Positions 17,789-25,360 of a stretch of 64,000 nucleotides of DNA are shown here, piece by piece. The notes beneath the pieces are model-generated. The model saw only the letters and a program-made list of their open reading frames with translations, was not told the origin of the DNA and searched no databases. Source of the stretch: Streptomyces sp. NBC_01476 (lineage in GTDB: Bacteria; Actinomycetota; Actinomycetes; Streptomycetales; Streptomycetaceae). The DNA lies in contig NZ_CP109446.1 in assembly GCF_036227265.1 (NCBI RefSeq), positions 4,039,001-4,103,000 on the forward strand. Reading direction: 5' to 3'. Made by a program: the position numbers and the translations under genes. Each line of letters starts with the position of its first letter. Positions within the stretch are counted from its first letter, which is position 1.

Positions 17789-18772
17789 ATGCTCATCACC
17801 CCGCGGCCCGGCGCCCACCGAGACAACATCCTCAAGGCCCTCCAGCAGGTCCGCCTGGAAGCCTCCAACCTCCGGGGCGCCGGCCCCGCCACCGCCTACC
17901 AGCGGCTCCTGAAGTACCTGGAGTGGGTCACTGACGCCACCCGGCTCCTGCAAGACCAGGTCAGCGAAAGGGACATCGACCGCCTCATCCAGACACGTCG
18001 CTACTACGCTCTGCTGGGAGCCTGCGGAACACTGACGGGCAGTGACCAACAGCGCCTCGTAAACGGCCTGGTCAACCAGGAACTCGCCGACCGCGAGGCC
18101 GACCTCAGTACGGCCGCAACGATCCTCAACGAACACATGACGCGCTGGGTTGGGCCGATGTGGCTCGCCGTCGCCGACTCCAGCTTCTACCTCAACAGTC
18201 CCCAGCCCCTCGCCGACACCGACCTCCACAAGGTCATGAGCCTGCCGGTCGACGAGCAGATCCTCCTGCTGTTCCCGATCGTTGTGGTCGACGAACTCGA
18301 CCGGCTCAAGGAGACGGGCGGTGCACATCCCAGGTGGCGGGCCGGCCACACACTCGGCCGGCTGGACGAGGCGATCACTTCGGGAACCTGGGGCACCCTG
18401 CACCCTCCGGCGCCAGGCGAAGGCCAGTCCATCCGCGGACGGGTCACCGTGGAGATCGTCCTCGACCAGCCCGGCCACGCACGCCTGCCCATCGAAGATG
18501 ACGAGATCATCGACCGCGCCGCAACGATCCGGCTTCTCGCCGGCCGCGACGTGCGCCTCCTGACCTGCGACACCGGCCAGGACACCCGGGGCCGAATCGC
18601 CGGTTTGAAGGTCACCAAGCTCCCCAGCAAAGCGGGAACTGGCGACGAACCACCCCGTCGCAACGGCGGCGACCAGCCCCGCGGGACCGGCTCCCGCGCG
18701 CAGCGGAAAAACCGTCGGGAGGCCGAAGTAACCGAGGCCGCCGACGGCCAGGGGAAGGCGCAACAACCCTGA
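17789..18772 (+). CDS. PhoH-type PIN-domain ribonuclease-like protein
   Basis: About 327 residues if started at ATG 17789 (MLITPRPGAHRDN); the frame is open from 17684 and an ATG at 17747 is possible. The N-terminal helical part ends near residue 140. The PIN fold follows: WLAVADSSFYL (first Asp), PIVVVDELDRLKE (acidic cluster), DDEIIDRAATIRLLAGRD and LLTCDTGQDTRGRIAGLKV (last Asp). This order matches the PIN domain seen in PhoH-linked proteins, usually a metal-dependent RNase. The C-terminus is a basic, disordered tail. It lies in the same direction as the Fic gene 157 bases downstream. Confidence 0.7.
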   Translation: MLITPRPGAHRDNILKALQQVRLEASNLRGAGPATAYQRLLKYLEWVTDATRLLQDQVSERDIDRLIQTRRYYALLGACGTLTGSDQQRLVNGLVNQELADREADLSTAATILNEHMTRWVGPMWLAVADSSFYLNSPQPLADTDLHKVMSLPVDEQILLLFPIVVVDELDRLKETGGAHPRWRAGHTLGRLDEAITSGTWGTLHPPAPGEGQSIRGRVTVEIVLDQPGHARLPIEDDEIIDRAATIRLLAGRDVRLLTCDTGQDTRGRIAGLKVTKLPSKAGTGDEPPRRNGGDQPRGTGSRAQRKNRREAEVTEAADGQGKAQQP

Positions 18773-18902
18773 CCGTCCTCAGCCATAGCCGCTGTACGAA
18801 GGTCGCCGAAGAAGGGAGGGAGCCGCCGGTCACGGGCCAGTGGCAAACGGTCAAGGTTCAGTGGAGCAGAACAGCCCCCTCGACGTGCAGGTGATTGCCT
18901 AG

Positions 18903-18923
18903 ATGACACAATCATGGTGTCAT
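18903..18923. promoter_or_regulatory. Operator-like inverted repeat at the Fic promoter
   Basis: ATGACAC and GTGTCAT separated by 7 bases. TTGCCT (18895-18900) and TGTCAT (18918-18923), 17 bases apart, could serve as -35 and -10 of a leaderless transcript starting at ATG 18930; the repeat would then cover the spacer and -10. This suggests repression of fic, possibly by its own protein or a neighbour. Confidence 0.45.
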
Positions 18924-18929
18924 TGAGGC

Positions 18930-20075
18930 ATGCTGTACGAAACGCCGGCCTTGGATGACGCGGATCTGCTAGTGCTTGAGGAGATCGAGCAGATGCGCGA
19001 AGAGTTGCGGCACCATGTCCGTCCCCAACAACGGTGGACGAAGCAACTACGACGCAACCTCACCGCGCGCGCGATCGCAGGATCGAACACGATCGAGGGT
19101 TACCGGGCAACGGTGGACGACGTCGAAGCCCTCATGGCCGGTGAAGCGCCGCTCGAAACCAGCGACGAGACGCGGTATGAGATCGAAGGCTATCGACGAG
19201 CGATGACGTACATCCAGGCGCTCTCCGATGCCGAGGACGGATTCCGTTACGACATGGGCCTGATAAACGGTCTCCACTACATGGTCCAAGAGCATCAACC
19301 GGGGAAACGCCCTGGCAGGCTGAGGAGAGGACCGGTCTACATCTCCCATCCGGACGATGAACTGGTGCCGGTGTACACCGCGCCGGACAAGGATGCCGTA
19401 CCGGGACTCATGTCCGAGTTGATCGCCTGGTTGAACGACGGTGACTTGGATTCCCCCGTTCATGTTCGCGCTTCTATGGCGCACCTCAATCTGGTGAAGA
19501 TTCATCCCTGGGCAGACGGCAACGGTCGCATGTCGCGGGCGCTGTCCACGCTGGTGTTCGCCCGCGAAGCGCTCATGCCTCCCGAGTTCTCCTCCATCGA
19601 GGAGTGGCTCGGCCGTGGACAGAACACCTTCGCTTACTACGCGATTCTGGAACTGATGGGTGGCCCGGAGTGGAACCCCACGACGAACACCAATCAGTGG
19701 ATCAAGTTCTGCCTCACCGCACACCACCGCCAGGCGCAAGGTGCGCAACGGCGCGTCGAACTGCTGTCTCGTGCTTGGATTCGGCTGGCCAGCGAAGCCG
19801 AACAGTCAGGTCTGGATGAACGGGCCACCTATGCACTGCTGCCGGCATTCCTCGGCCAGAAGGTACGGAGGAAGCTCTACCAGATCGATGCCGAGCTCAG
19901 CGAACAGCAGTCCATCCGGGACATGCGCCAGATGGTAGCGCTGGGCTGGCTGAACTCACATGGAGAAGCTCGAGGTCGCTACTACACCGCCGGCCCCCGC
20001 ATGCTCCCGGTGACAGCAGAGGTGAGCCGCGAAACCAAGCCGTTCATCAATCCGTACAGGCGCCAAGAGGGCTGA
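18930..20075 (+). CDS. Fic-domain protein, class II (AMPylase-like)
   Basis: 381 residues. The Fic motif HPWADGNGRMSR is at 192-203 with catalytic H192 and the conserved D196, G197, N198, G199 and R200. SNTIEG at 52-57 is the auto-inhibitory (S/T)xxxE(G/N) motif of class II Fic proteins, held on the same chain. Expected reaction: transfer of AMP from ATP to a hydroxyl side chain of a target protein. The C-terminal third (about 285-381) may be a winged-helix region (RDMRQMVALGWLNSHGEARG), common in Fic proteins that bind DNA. No separate antitoxin is present. All key residues are intact. Confidence 0.85.
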   Translation: MLYETPALDDADLLVLEEIEQMREELRHHVRPQQRWTKQLRRNLTARAIAGSNTIEGYRATVDDVEALMAGEAPLETSDETRYEIEGYRRAMTYIQALSDAEDGFRYDMGLINGLHYMVQEHQPGKRPGRLRRGPVYISHPDDELVPVYTAPDKDAVPGLMSELIAWLNDGDLDSPVHVRASMAHLNLVKIHPWADGNGRMSRALSTLVFAREALMPPEFSSIEEWLGRGQNTFAYYAILELMGGPEWNPTTNTNQWIKFCLTAHHRQAQGAQRRVELLSRAWIRLASEAEQSGLDERATYALLPAFLGQKVRRKLYQIDAELSEQQSIRDMRQMVALGWLNSHGEARGRYYTAGPRMLPVTAEVSRETKPFINPYRRQEG

Positions 20076-20105
20076 TTCACCGGGACATCAGCGATTCCCC
20101 GCAGG

Positions 20106-20357
20106 TCAGCCCGAGACGTATGAACGCGGCTTGACCGACGTCACCATCGTCCCCAACCGGATCCGCTCGGTCGCCGTCGCGGCAGCGGTCAGCGTCGGAA
20201 CCGCCCCGAACCACGTCCGATCCCGGAACGGCACCCGCCACGACAGGTGGTCGTAGGTATAGGCGCTCTCGAACCCCAGCTCCTCAGCCCGCCGCCACAC
20301 CTCCCGCCCCTCGTCGTTCCAGCGGTAGATCGGCAGAATCACGGTGCTCAGACGCAT
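20106..20357 (-). pseudogene. Truncated LLM oxidoreductase, copy B
   Basis: 83 codons, identical in protein to copy A through VKPRS, then YVSG and stop. It breaks off at the same LLM residue as copy A. TAGGCT lies 7 bases before its ATG. It ends 30 bases after the convergent Fic stop. Confidence 0.75.
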
Positions 20358-20362
20358 GAGGA
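20121..20362 (-). repeat. Direct repeat B (242 bp), LLM 5' end
   Basis: Second copy of 17359-17600 (238 of 242 bases equal). Sequences diverge sharply on both outer sides. Confidence 0.9.
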
Positions 20363-20421
20363 AGAGCCTACGCGGCGCCTAAAGGGCCGCGACGGACGCC
20401 TCGGGAAGGGCGGTTGCCTGG

Positions 20422-20871
20422 TCACTCAGCGGTTTTGCGGTAGCGCTTGGCCAGAACGGGGTCGGATTCCCACCACAGACCGGTCGGGCCACCCGCGTCG
20501 CCATCGCTTACATGGTCCACGGGTACCGGCGCCGGCGCCGGACGTGGATCATGGATCCGCAGGCGGAAGACCAGCCCAGGGAACGCCCAGAGAATCAGTC
20601 CCAACAATGGCACCATCGCCGCGGCCACGCCGAGCCCTGTGCTGGAACTGACGATCCGGTACTCCCCACCGTCGGTCACGGTGACGTCGACAGCGTTCGA
20701 CCTGCTCCCGCCGCCGGTGATCCGCACAGTGTGCGGACCCGGCTCAACCGTGAATTCGGCGATCTCCCCCTGCCGGACCGGACCGACCTTGTGCCCGTCG
20801 ATGACGACACCGAGCTTCCCCGCTCTGCCGAACACGGGAGCTTCCGCCAGCACTGCCACCACTGCGGTCAC
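20422..20871 (-). CDS. Hypothetical protein with beta domain and membrane anchor
   Basis: 149 residues; GTG start with a G-rich run about 7 bases upstream. Residues 18-75 read as a small beta sandwich (VVIDGHKVGPVRQGEIAEFT, PGPHTVRITGGGSR, GGEYRIVSS), similar in style to PEGA-like repeats. A hydrophobic stretch follows (LGVAAAMVPLLGLILWAFPG), then a proline-rich tail. Probably membrane-associated. I do not recognise a family. Confidence 0.5.
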   Translation of the reverse strand: MTAVVAVLAEAPVFGRAGKLGVVIDGHKVGPVRQGEIAEFTVEPGPHTVRITGGGSRSNAVDVTVTDGGEYRIVSSSTGLGVAAAMVPLLGLILWAFPGLVFRLRIHDPRPAPAPVPVDHVSDGDAGGPTGLWWESDPVLAKRYRKTAE

Positions 20872-21139
20872 TGCCTACCCCCCGGTCTTGCTGTGATCAC
20901 GTGCACGGACCCTACATCGCAGCAGTCGCATTCGCCATCGAGTGCCGCGACCTCGACTCCCCGGAACCGTTCCTGGTTGCCGCGGTCGAGGCGGGGGCGA
21001 GCCAGGTGCGCGTGGTGATTCCAGCCAGCACCGGCCCAGACGCCGTCGGCCGCGGTCACGTTCAACCTTTGGCACTCACACGGGGGAACAATGATTGCTA
21101 TCAGCGTCCATCGTTGGGACGCCCGCGTGGGCGCCTCGG

Positions 21140-22008
21140 TCATGGAGCGGATGGCGTGCTCCCCGCCTGGTTCGTTCCTGCCACCGGAAGCACGTACTGA
21201 CCGGCGAGACGCGCCAAGTGCAGCGGGAGGGGTCGAGCGAGCGGTGGGTAGTCGTCGTGGTAACGCAGCTGGTGTGTGAGCGTCGCCCACTCCGCCGGCC
21301 GGTCAGGTGCGTCCCCATCACGCCCCGAGTCTGCCAGCGCCTTCTCCGACAGGCAGCCGAGCACGGTGATCTCCAGCTGCCCTGGGTTCCAGGCGGTCTT
21401 CCCCGGTGCTGTTCGGCCCTGTGCCGTGGGGGCCAGCTTCATGAGTCCCTTCGGCAGTATCGCCACCGTGTGCGGCTTCGAGGCCGTACTGGCGAAGACA
21501 CGGCTCTCCGTGTCCGCCGCCCCCCACGCGCCCTCGGCAAAGCCGACCCCACCCTTGGCATCGTGGGCGTATCACTCCGCAACTTCCTCCCACGCGTTGG
21601 CGTCCCGTACGAGCACCACCCGCAGGTCATCGCCGTAGAGCGTGTGGCGCTGGGCGGGTTCGGTGCCGAAGCCAAGCATGTCGCGGACCAACTCGCCGTT
21701 GCGCAGGCCGAGCCGGCACTGGCGCAAATTCCCGGCGTCCACCAGTAGGAGGGTCGGGCGGTCGCGGAGCTGGACGAGCAGCGCGCGGATCTGGCGCTCG
21801 GTCTCTCGCTGCCTGTGCTGCTCCACGCCCGGCGGGCGGAGGCCCGGAGCCCTCCCCGGGTAGCCGCGCCCTCGCCAGGGCCTCCTGTATCGGTCCCTCC
21901 TCCCGCCACCGGTTCCGCTGCCTGGGAGAGCAGCAGCAACAGCGTGGGGTACGGCACCCATTCGGCGCGCTCGCGCCGAGATCGGTTGCGCGTGTGCCGT
22001 ACGCCCAT
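21140..22008 (-). pseudogene. Decayed pPIWI-RE C-terminal (RNaseH/PIWI) remnant
   Basis: On the minus strand the frame LRDRPTLLLVDAGNLRQCRL, then GDDLRVVLVRDANAWEEVAE, then a TGA at 21572-21574 where the family would have Trp, then YAHDAKGGVGFAEGAW, PHTVAILPKG, NPGQLEITVLGC, AEWATLTHQLR and PLHLARLAGQYVLP. This is the order of the C-terminal domain of pPIWI-RE proteins as I remember it. The upstream piece RAEWVPYPTLLLLLSQ is in a different frame, so at least one frameshift and one nonsense change are present, and the N-terminal two thirds are missing. Partner genes of the system are not visible. Clearly non-functional. Confidence 0.6.
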
Positions 22009-22515
22009 CAGTCAGAGCGCGATCCGCCTGTTAGTGCCCATGCAACAGATCCGGCCACTACGACTTCAGGACGGTGCCGCGGCGCGAACCTGGGCTGATC
22101 TGCTTCCGGCCGCTGAGCGGGCGCGGGTACGAGGGCGCCGGGCGGGTGACGGCGGCGTGGGCGCAGCCGGCACGCGGTGCCTAGGGAGGGGGCGCGGGGT
22201 GGTCACGCGCCGATCTCCGCGCAGGACGCGGTGCCGCTGCTGCTCCTGGCGGTGCCGTCGTGCGGGGGCACGTACGTCACCGCGGCGCCGCTGCATCGGT
22301 GCACAGCCTGGCATCCGGCGAGCGGCCGGCGTTCCGTGTCCGGCTGGTGTCCGGCTGGGCACGGCGCTGCGGCTGCTTGGCGGTACTGACGGTGTGAAGC
22401 GGATCGGCGAGTCCGCGCCGATGGTCTCCATACCGCTGAAGTTCGGTGGTCTTTCCTGGTCCTTCTGCGGTTGCTTTGTGCCTACCACGTGAGGGGCATG
22501 GCCCGGAGGAGTTCC
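22009..22515. other. Gap without a supported gene
   Basis: About 500 bases. Frames are short or shadow-like. It may contain more of the eroded gene next to it, but I could not follow the homology. Confidence 0.35.
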
Positions 22516-22718
22516 GTGACGGTCGTCGTAGCCGTCGCCTTCGGTGTCACCGGGCTGATACGGGGCTGATACGGGCGATCGCGTCGGACAACCGTACGGT
22601 CGCCATCACTGCTGTCGTTGCGGTACTGACCTGCTGGCGGCTGATCGGCCCGGTGTCCGCCACCGCGACCGGCATCCACCGGATGACGCTTCGCCGGCGG
22701 GCGGTGCGGCGGTGTTGA
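22516..22718 (+). pseudogene. Small membrane protein gene broken by an 11-bp duplication
   Basis: GGAGGA at 22505-22510 sits 5 bases before GTG 22516, an excellent ribosome site. The frame VTVVVAVAFGVTGLIR stops at TGA 22567. The 11-mer GGGCTGATACG occurs twice in tandem (22552-22562 and 22563-22573). Deleting one copy restores a 63-codon frame with a second hydrophobic segment (TVAITAVVAVLTCWRLIGPV) ending at 22718. The intact form would be a two-helix membrane protein of a type common in Streptomyces elements. Confidence 0.6.
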
Positions 22719-22759
22719 GCCCTGCGGTCCCGTTCGGGCGGCCGGTCCGTCGGGGCCGG

Positions 22760-23299
22760 TCAGCGGAGGACCGCGGTGCGGGCGGCCGTGCGGGCGGAAG
22801 CCGTACGGGCCGGGGCGGTGCCGGTGGGGGCGGTACGGGGGGCGCCGATACGGGCGGGAGCGGTAGGGGTCGCGGCCGTACGGGCTCGGGGGATGCCGGC
22901 GGGCGCGGTACGGACGGTGCCGGACGGACTCGCCGCCGCGTCCGCCAGGGCCAGCGCCGCGGTGATCTCCTCGGTCACGTCCCCGGTACGTACGCTGCGG
23001 GCGCTCGGTGACGAGCCGTGTGCCTCGGCGTTGATCCGCTGCTTCATCGTGGGCGGGAGTGTGCGCTCACGCCTGGACGACTCGTAGCTCCGTGGCGCCG
23101 GCACCCTCGGAGCCGCCGCGGCCACCTCCTTGGCGACCGTACGGGGCGCGGCCGGACGGCCGGCCTCGGGAAGGACCGCCACCGGGTGGGCGGCGACGGT
23201 GCGGTTCGCCGGGGTCGCGAACCCCAGCGCGGCGATGCACTTCAGCAGCACGCTGAGCAGCGCGCCCCAGAACGTCCTGATCTCTCCGGTAACAGCCAT
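22760..23299 (-). CDS. DUF6344-like hypothetical protein
   Basis: 179 residues from ATG 23299. A hydrophobic N-terminus (GALLSVLLKCIAALGFATPA) may be a signal or membrane segment, followed by a disordered Ala/Pro/Arg region. The conserved segment LPPTMKQRINAEAHGSSPS is what I associate with DUF6344. The last 60 residues are repetitive Thr/Ala/Pro/Arg sequence from a repetitive stretch of DNA (22770-22930). Function unknown. It probably marks the start of core chromosome on this side. Confidence 0.6.
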   Translation of the reverse strand: MAVTGEIRTFWGALLSVLLKCIAALGFATPANRTVAAHPVAVLPEAGRPAAPRTVAKEVAAAAPRVPAPRSYESSRRERTLPPTMKQRINAEAHGSSPSARSVRTGDVTEEITAALALADAAASPSGTVRTAPAGIPRARTAATPTAPARIGAPRTAPTGTAPARTASARTAARTAVLR

Positions 23300-23614
23300 G
23301 ACCTGACGACCTCTCGCTTTCCCATGATGCGGAGAACTGACAAGTCCGATCATGCGGAAGCCAGCACAGAATCCACGGAGCCGCACCTTGGGTTCGCCGA
23401 TATTCACATCAACGCCACTCTTCTGTACCAACCGGGGCGTTCCCGGCGCCGCATTCCGGGCCGCCGGCCCATCACCCGGAAGGCCCGCCGCCCGCCTCAG
23501 CGGCCCCCGGCCGGAGCGCCCGAGGACGGATAGCGGCAGGTCAGACCGCCGCTGCGGGCCGGCTTGGCGGGTGGGCGCCGGCGGCGGTGGACGGCCCCGT
23601 GATTGGGCGGGGGG
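23300..23614. other. Gap without a supported gene
   Basis: About 315 bases between the DUF6344-like gene and the ABC exporter operon. No ribosome site or clear domain; nothing else seen. Confidence 0.4.
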
Positions 23615-25360
23615 TCAGGGGCCGTGCCAGGAGTGCCAGAGGGTTGCGTAGCCGGCGTCCGCTGCCAGGAGTTCGGCGTGGGTGCCGAGTTCGGTGATCA
23701 CGCCCGCGGCCATCACGGCGATCCGGTCCGCGTCGTGGGCGGTCTGCAGACGGTGGGCGATGGCGATGACGGTGCGTCCGCGCAGCGCCGCCGCCAGGGC
23801 GCGTTCGGTGGTGCGGGCCGCCGCCGGGTCCAGCAGGGCGGTCGCCTCGTCGAGGATCACCGTGTGCGGGTCGGCGAGGATCACCCGCGCCAGCGAGAGC
23901 TGCTGCGCCCGCGGACCGTCGAGGTGGTGGCCCGCGCCGCCGAGCCGGGTGTCGAGGCCGTCGGGGAGTTCGCCGGCCCAGTGGGCGTCCACCGCCTCCA
24001 GCGCGCCGAGCAGCCGCGCGTCGGACGCGGTCGGGTGGGCGATCAGCAGATTGTCGCGGAGCGTGTCGTGGAAGACGTGGTGCTCCTGGGCGATCAGCAC
24101 GATCTGGCGGCGCAGCCGGTCCGGCGGCAGATCCGCCACCGGGACCCCGCCGGCCGTCACCGAACCGGTGCGCGGCCGGTCGATCCCGGCCAGCAGCCGG
24201 CCGAGCGTGGACTTCCCGGCGCCGGACGGGCCGACGACGGCGAGCCGTTCACCGGGCCGGACCGAGAGGTCGACGCCGTGCAGCACGTCACCGGAGCGCT
24301 GGTAGGCGTAGCGGACGCCCGCCACCTCGATCCGGTCACCGGCCGGGACGTCCTCGGTGGGCGGCGGGGCCGGCGGCACGGCGGCCAGTCCCTCCACCCG
24401 CGCGTAGGAGGCCGCACTGCTCTGCAGTCGCTCGACCCACACCAGAATGGTGTCCAGCGGCCCCATCAGCTGCCGGAGGTAGACCGCCGCGGCGACGACG
24501 GCGCCCAGGCCGACGGCCCCCTGCCGGTAGCGGACCGCGCCGACCAGCAGGACCCCGACGACCGGCAGCACGTAGGAGATGTCCACCGCCGGGAAGAGCA
24601 CGGACCGCAGCCGCAGCGTCCGCAGCCTGGTCCCCCTGGCCTTCTCGATCGCCGCCTCCGCCGCGTCCAGGCGCTGCCGCTGGAGCCCGAGCGCCTCGAC
24701 CGTGCGCGCGCCCGCGGCGGTGGTGGCGAGCACGTCCGCGAGGACCGAGTTCGCGGCGCCCTCGGCGAGGTAGCCGGTACGGGCCCGGCGCAGGTACCAG
24801 CGCAGCACGACGGCGATGACGGCCAGACAGGACAGCCCGCACACCCCCAGCAGCGGGTCGAGCACCAGTACCGCGACGACGATGAACAGCGCCTGCACCG
24901 AGGCGATGAAGACCTCGGGCGCCGCGGTGCTCAGCGCGGTGGAGACGGTGTCGACATCAGTGGTGCCGCGTACCGTGAGGTCACCCGCGGGAGCGTGCTC
25001 GACGACCGAGGCGGGCAGCGCGAGGGTGCGGTCCACGAACCGCTCGCGGATCCGGGCGGCGGCCCGCTCGCCGAACCTCGCGCCGAGCAGCAGCGCGTAC
25101 CGCGCCAGCACGGTCTGGACCAGCGTCGCCGCGACGATCAGCAGCGCGAGCCGGTCCACGGTGGCGACCGCCCGCGGCCCGGTCGAGGTCTTGACGGTGT
25201 TCACGATGGTGCCCAGCAGCCACGGCCCGGCCAGACCGGCCGCCGCGGCAAGCGCGTTGAGCAGCAGGATGCCGCCCAGCGCCCGCCGGTCGGTGACCGC
25301 TTCGCGCCAGGCGGCACGGCGGACCAGCGCGGGGCCGGCGACCGGCAGCGGTGTGCTCAT
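23615..25360 (-). CDS. ABC exporter half-transporter B (intact Walker A/B, degenerate signature)
   Basis: 581 residues: six-helix membrane domain (about 1-320) fused to an ATPase domain. Walker A GPSGAGKST near residue 375, Walker B VILDEATALLD and switch AIAHR are intact. The signature expected as LSGGQ reads LDGPRAQQLSLAR, so it is lost. The start ATG overlaps the stop of the partner gene (ATGA), giving tight coupling. With its partner it would form a heterodimer with one working ATP site, made of this protein's Walker motifs and the partner's LSGGQ. Substrate unknown. Confidence 0.85.
   Translation of the reverse strand: MSTPLPVAGPALVRRAAWREAVTDRRALGGILLLNALAAAAGLAGPWLLGTIVNTVKTSTGPRAVATVDRLALLIVAATLVQTVLARYALLLGARFGERAAARIRERFVDRTLALPASVVEHAPAGDLTVRGTTDVDTVSTALSTAAPEVFIASVQALFIVVAVLVLDPLLGVCGLSCLAVIAVVLRWYLRRARTGYLAEGAANSVLADVLATTAAGARTVEALGLQRQRLDAAEAAIEKARGTRLRTLRLRSVLFPAVDISYVLPVVGVLLVGAVRYRQGAVGLGAVVAAAVYLRQLMGPLDTILVWVERLQSSAASYARVEGLAAVPPAPPPTEDVPAGDRIEVAGVRYAYQRSGDVLHGVDLSVRPGERLAVVGPSGAGKSTLGRLLAGIDRPRTGSVTAGGVPVADLPPDRLRRQIVLIAQEHHVFHDTLRDNLLIAHPTASDARLLGALEAVDAHWAGELPDGLDTRLGGAGHHLDGPRAQQLSLARVILADPHTVILDEATALLDPAAARTTERALAAALRGRTVIAIAHRLQTAHDADRIAVMAAGVITELGTHAELLAADAGYATLWHSWHGP

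Noticed and set aside
22770..22930. Short repeated CGGTACGG-type words read as an array
   Set aside because: They fall within the low-complexity 3' end of the DUF6344-like gene and have no regular spacing.
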